The notes beneath the pieces were generated by a model that was not told where the DNA came from, did not search any database, and saw only the letters and a list, made by a program, of their open reading frames with translations. DNA of 7,103 bases from Clostridia bacterium (lineage in GTDB: Bacteria; Bacillota; Clostridia; DUPQ01): contig JAQVAJ010000073.1 of assembly GCA_028690885.1 (NCBI GenBank), forward strand, positions 1 to 7,103, given 5' to 3'. Of this stretch, positions 6,526-7,103 are shown one piece after another (within the stretch, counting starts at the first letter, position 1; each line of letters opens with the position of its first letter). The position numbers were made by a program, and so were the translations under genes.

Positions 6526-6585
6526 GGAGTGTATAATCGCGCCACTTACAAGAGGAAGGAGGTTCAATCCTTCTTATCTCTACCA
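6526..6585 (+). pseudogene. tRNA-like relic or attachment-site remnant similar to the 3' half of tRNA-Ala
   Basis: From 6550 to 6588 the sequence matches tRNA-Ala positions 2447-2485 at 30 of 39 bases without gaps, sharing AAGAGG, GGTTC, ATCC, CTTATCTC and ACCAA. A T arm still folds (GGAGG 6558-6562 with CTTCT 6570-6574 around TTCAATC), followed by TATCTCT-A-CCA. The 5' part (from GGAG at 6526) has a TATA and a GCGC in common with tRNA-Ala but lacks room for a D arm and a proper anticodon arm. It cannot be a working tRNA. It may be a decayed tRNA gene of another type (ACTTACAAG recalls a valine anticodon loop) or an eroded integration scar. It lies 16 bases or more from any frame I trust. Confidence 0.55.
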
Positions 6586-6657
6586 AGAAGATGTTAAACA
6601 GAAACTTTTGAAATACTATATTTTCTATTTTTTTTCTTTTACATCAAGTGGGTTTGA

Positions 6658-6996
6658 AGGTGCTTCCTCACAAAAATACTTAAGAGAGGTTAAGGTACTT
6701 TCACAAGACTGTATTTCATCAAAGATGACCAAGATTTCACCAGGTACTATTTTCTCTCCCGCAGAATACTCCAGATATCGTAGGATTTTCTCAGGTGTAA
6801 TATTATCATTGAAGTATTATGCAATAGTCAGATTGGTTTCAAGATTCACATATATGACATTTTTAAAATAGCATTTTCCAAACTACCTAAGAGTGTAGGT
6901 TTTACCTACCTGTCTTGCACCATTTATTATGAGTGGCATTCTATCAGTACCTTTGTTTTTCCAAGCAATAAGCTTTTCTTCTATTTTTCTTTTCAA
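6658..6996 (-). pseudogene. AAA_14-type ATPase, N-terminal part inactivated by two in-frame stops
   Basis: On the minus strand a single uninterrupted register encodes about 113 residues of an AAA_14-type ATPase, of the group usually followed by DUF4143. It begins TTGAAAAGAAAAATAGAAG (start TTG 6996-6994, with GAGGTG at 7008-7003 as ribosome site). Visible motifs are Walker A NGARQVGKT (25-33), the strand NVIYVNLET (46-54), and Walker B EILVIFDEIQS (87-97) followed by LTSLKYFCEEAP. Two stops interrupt it: TAG at codon 38 (6885-6883), where the family usually has the glutamate of L-R-E-F-G, and TAA at codon 60 (6819-6817). Both could arise by single substitutions. Homology ends near 6658, so sensor-1 and the whole DUF4143 part are lost, close to the tRNA-like relic. 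It belongs to a different subgroup from the intact ATPase, whose Walker A is GPKWSGKT. Confidence 0.8.
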
Positions 6997-7016
6997 AATA
7001 GTCACCTCATGGCTAT

Positions 7017-7045
7017 ATTACATTAATTAATGAAAGTTAAGTCAA
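7017..7045 (-). promoter_or_regulatory. Sigma-A type promoter facing the decayed AAA_14 gene
   Basis: On the minus strand TTGACT (7045-7040) is followed after 17 bases by TGTAAT (7022-7017), each one base from consensus. The expected transcript would begin near 7010, just ahead of the GAGGTG ribosome site at 7008-7003. The signal survives although the gene it serves is broken. Confidence 0.5.
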
Positions 7046-7103
7046 GAAAAATATGAAGATAGCATAATATAATCGACTTAACTACCAGAAATAGTCGTTT
7101 AGA

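Noticed and set aside
6524..6871. 115-codon plus-strand frame at the right end
   Set aside because: It crosses the tRNA-like relic and is the antisense shadow of the decayed AAA_14 gene, whose motifs are clear on the minus strand.

Overview
The window looks like chromosome of a low-GC, AT-rich Firmicute, most likely a member of the Clostridia. This rests on AT-rich codon use, strong Shine-Dalgarno sites, sigma-A type promoters and the character of the ClpX, UppP and TsaD proteins. The genus cannot be fixed from the sequence alone. The window has a conserved housekeeping block on the left and a decayed accessory region on the right.

Housekeeping block (1-2524). The C-terminal half of ClpX, the undecaprenyl-diphosphatase UppP and the tRNA t6A synthesis protein TsaD lie on the + strand. 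Each junction is a 4-base ATGA overlap, so the three are almost certainly one translationally coupled operon. A near-consensus promoter then drives a tRNA-Ala(GGC), which is followed by a long perfect hairpin.

Accessory region (about 2525-7103). Directly after the tRNA comes debris: the C-terminal part of a histidine phosphatase, then on the minus strand a scrap of a large serine recombinase. Next is a 23-bp tandem repeat whose last unit supplies the -35 box of a well-formed promoter. That promoter precedes the one clearly intact accessory gene on the + strand, a 422-aa ATPase of the AAA_14/DUF4143 type with a PD-(D/E)XK-like motif. Downstream lie about 850 bases of non-coding sequence and broken fragments, some resembling an IS1634/IS4-type transposase. 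An intact PhnP-like metallo-beta-lactamase-fold hydrolase follows on the minus strand, with a possible 17-codon leader ORF in front of it. The right end holds a tRNA-like relic resembling the 3' half of the tRNA-Ala, and the N-terminal part of a second AAA_14-type ATPase, inactivated by two in-frame stops but still carrying a good promoter.

Interpretation. The tRNA gene, the tRNA-like relic about 4.1 kb away, the recombinase scrap and the transposase debris together suggest an eroded integration hotspot next to tRNA-Ala. The observations most worth following are the 23-bp repeat array fused to the ATPase promoter, and the presence of two ATPases of the same broad family, one intact and one dead, in the same small island. 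The island model is inference. The gene calls rest on motifs read by eye, without database searches.
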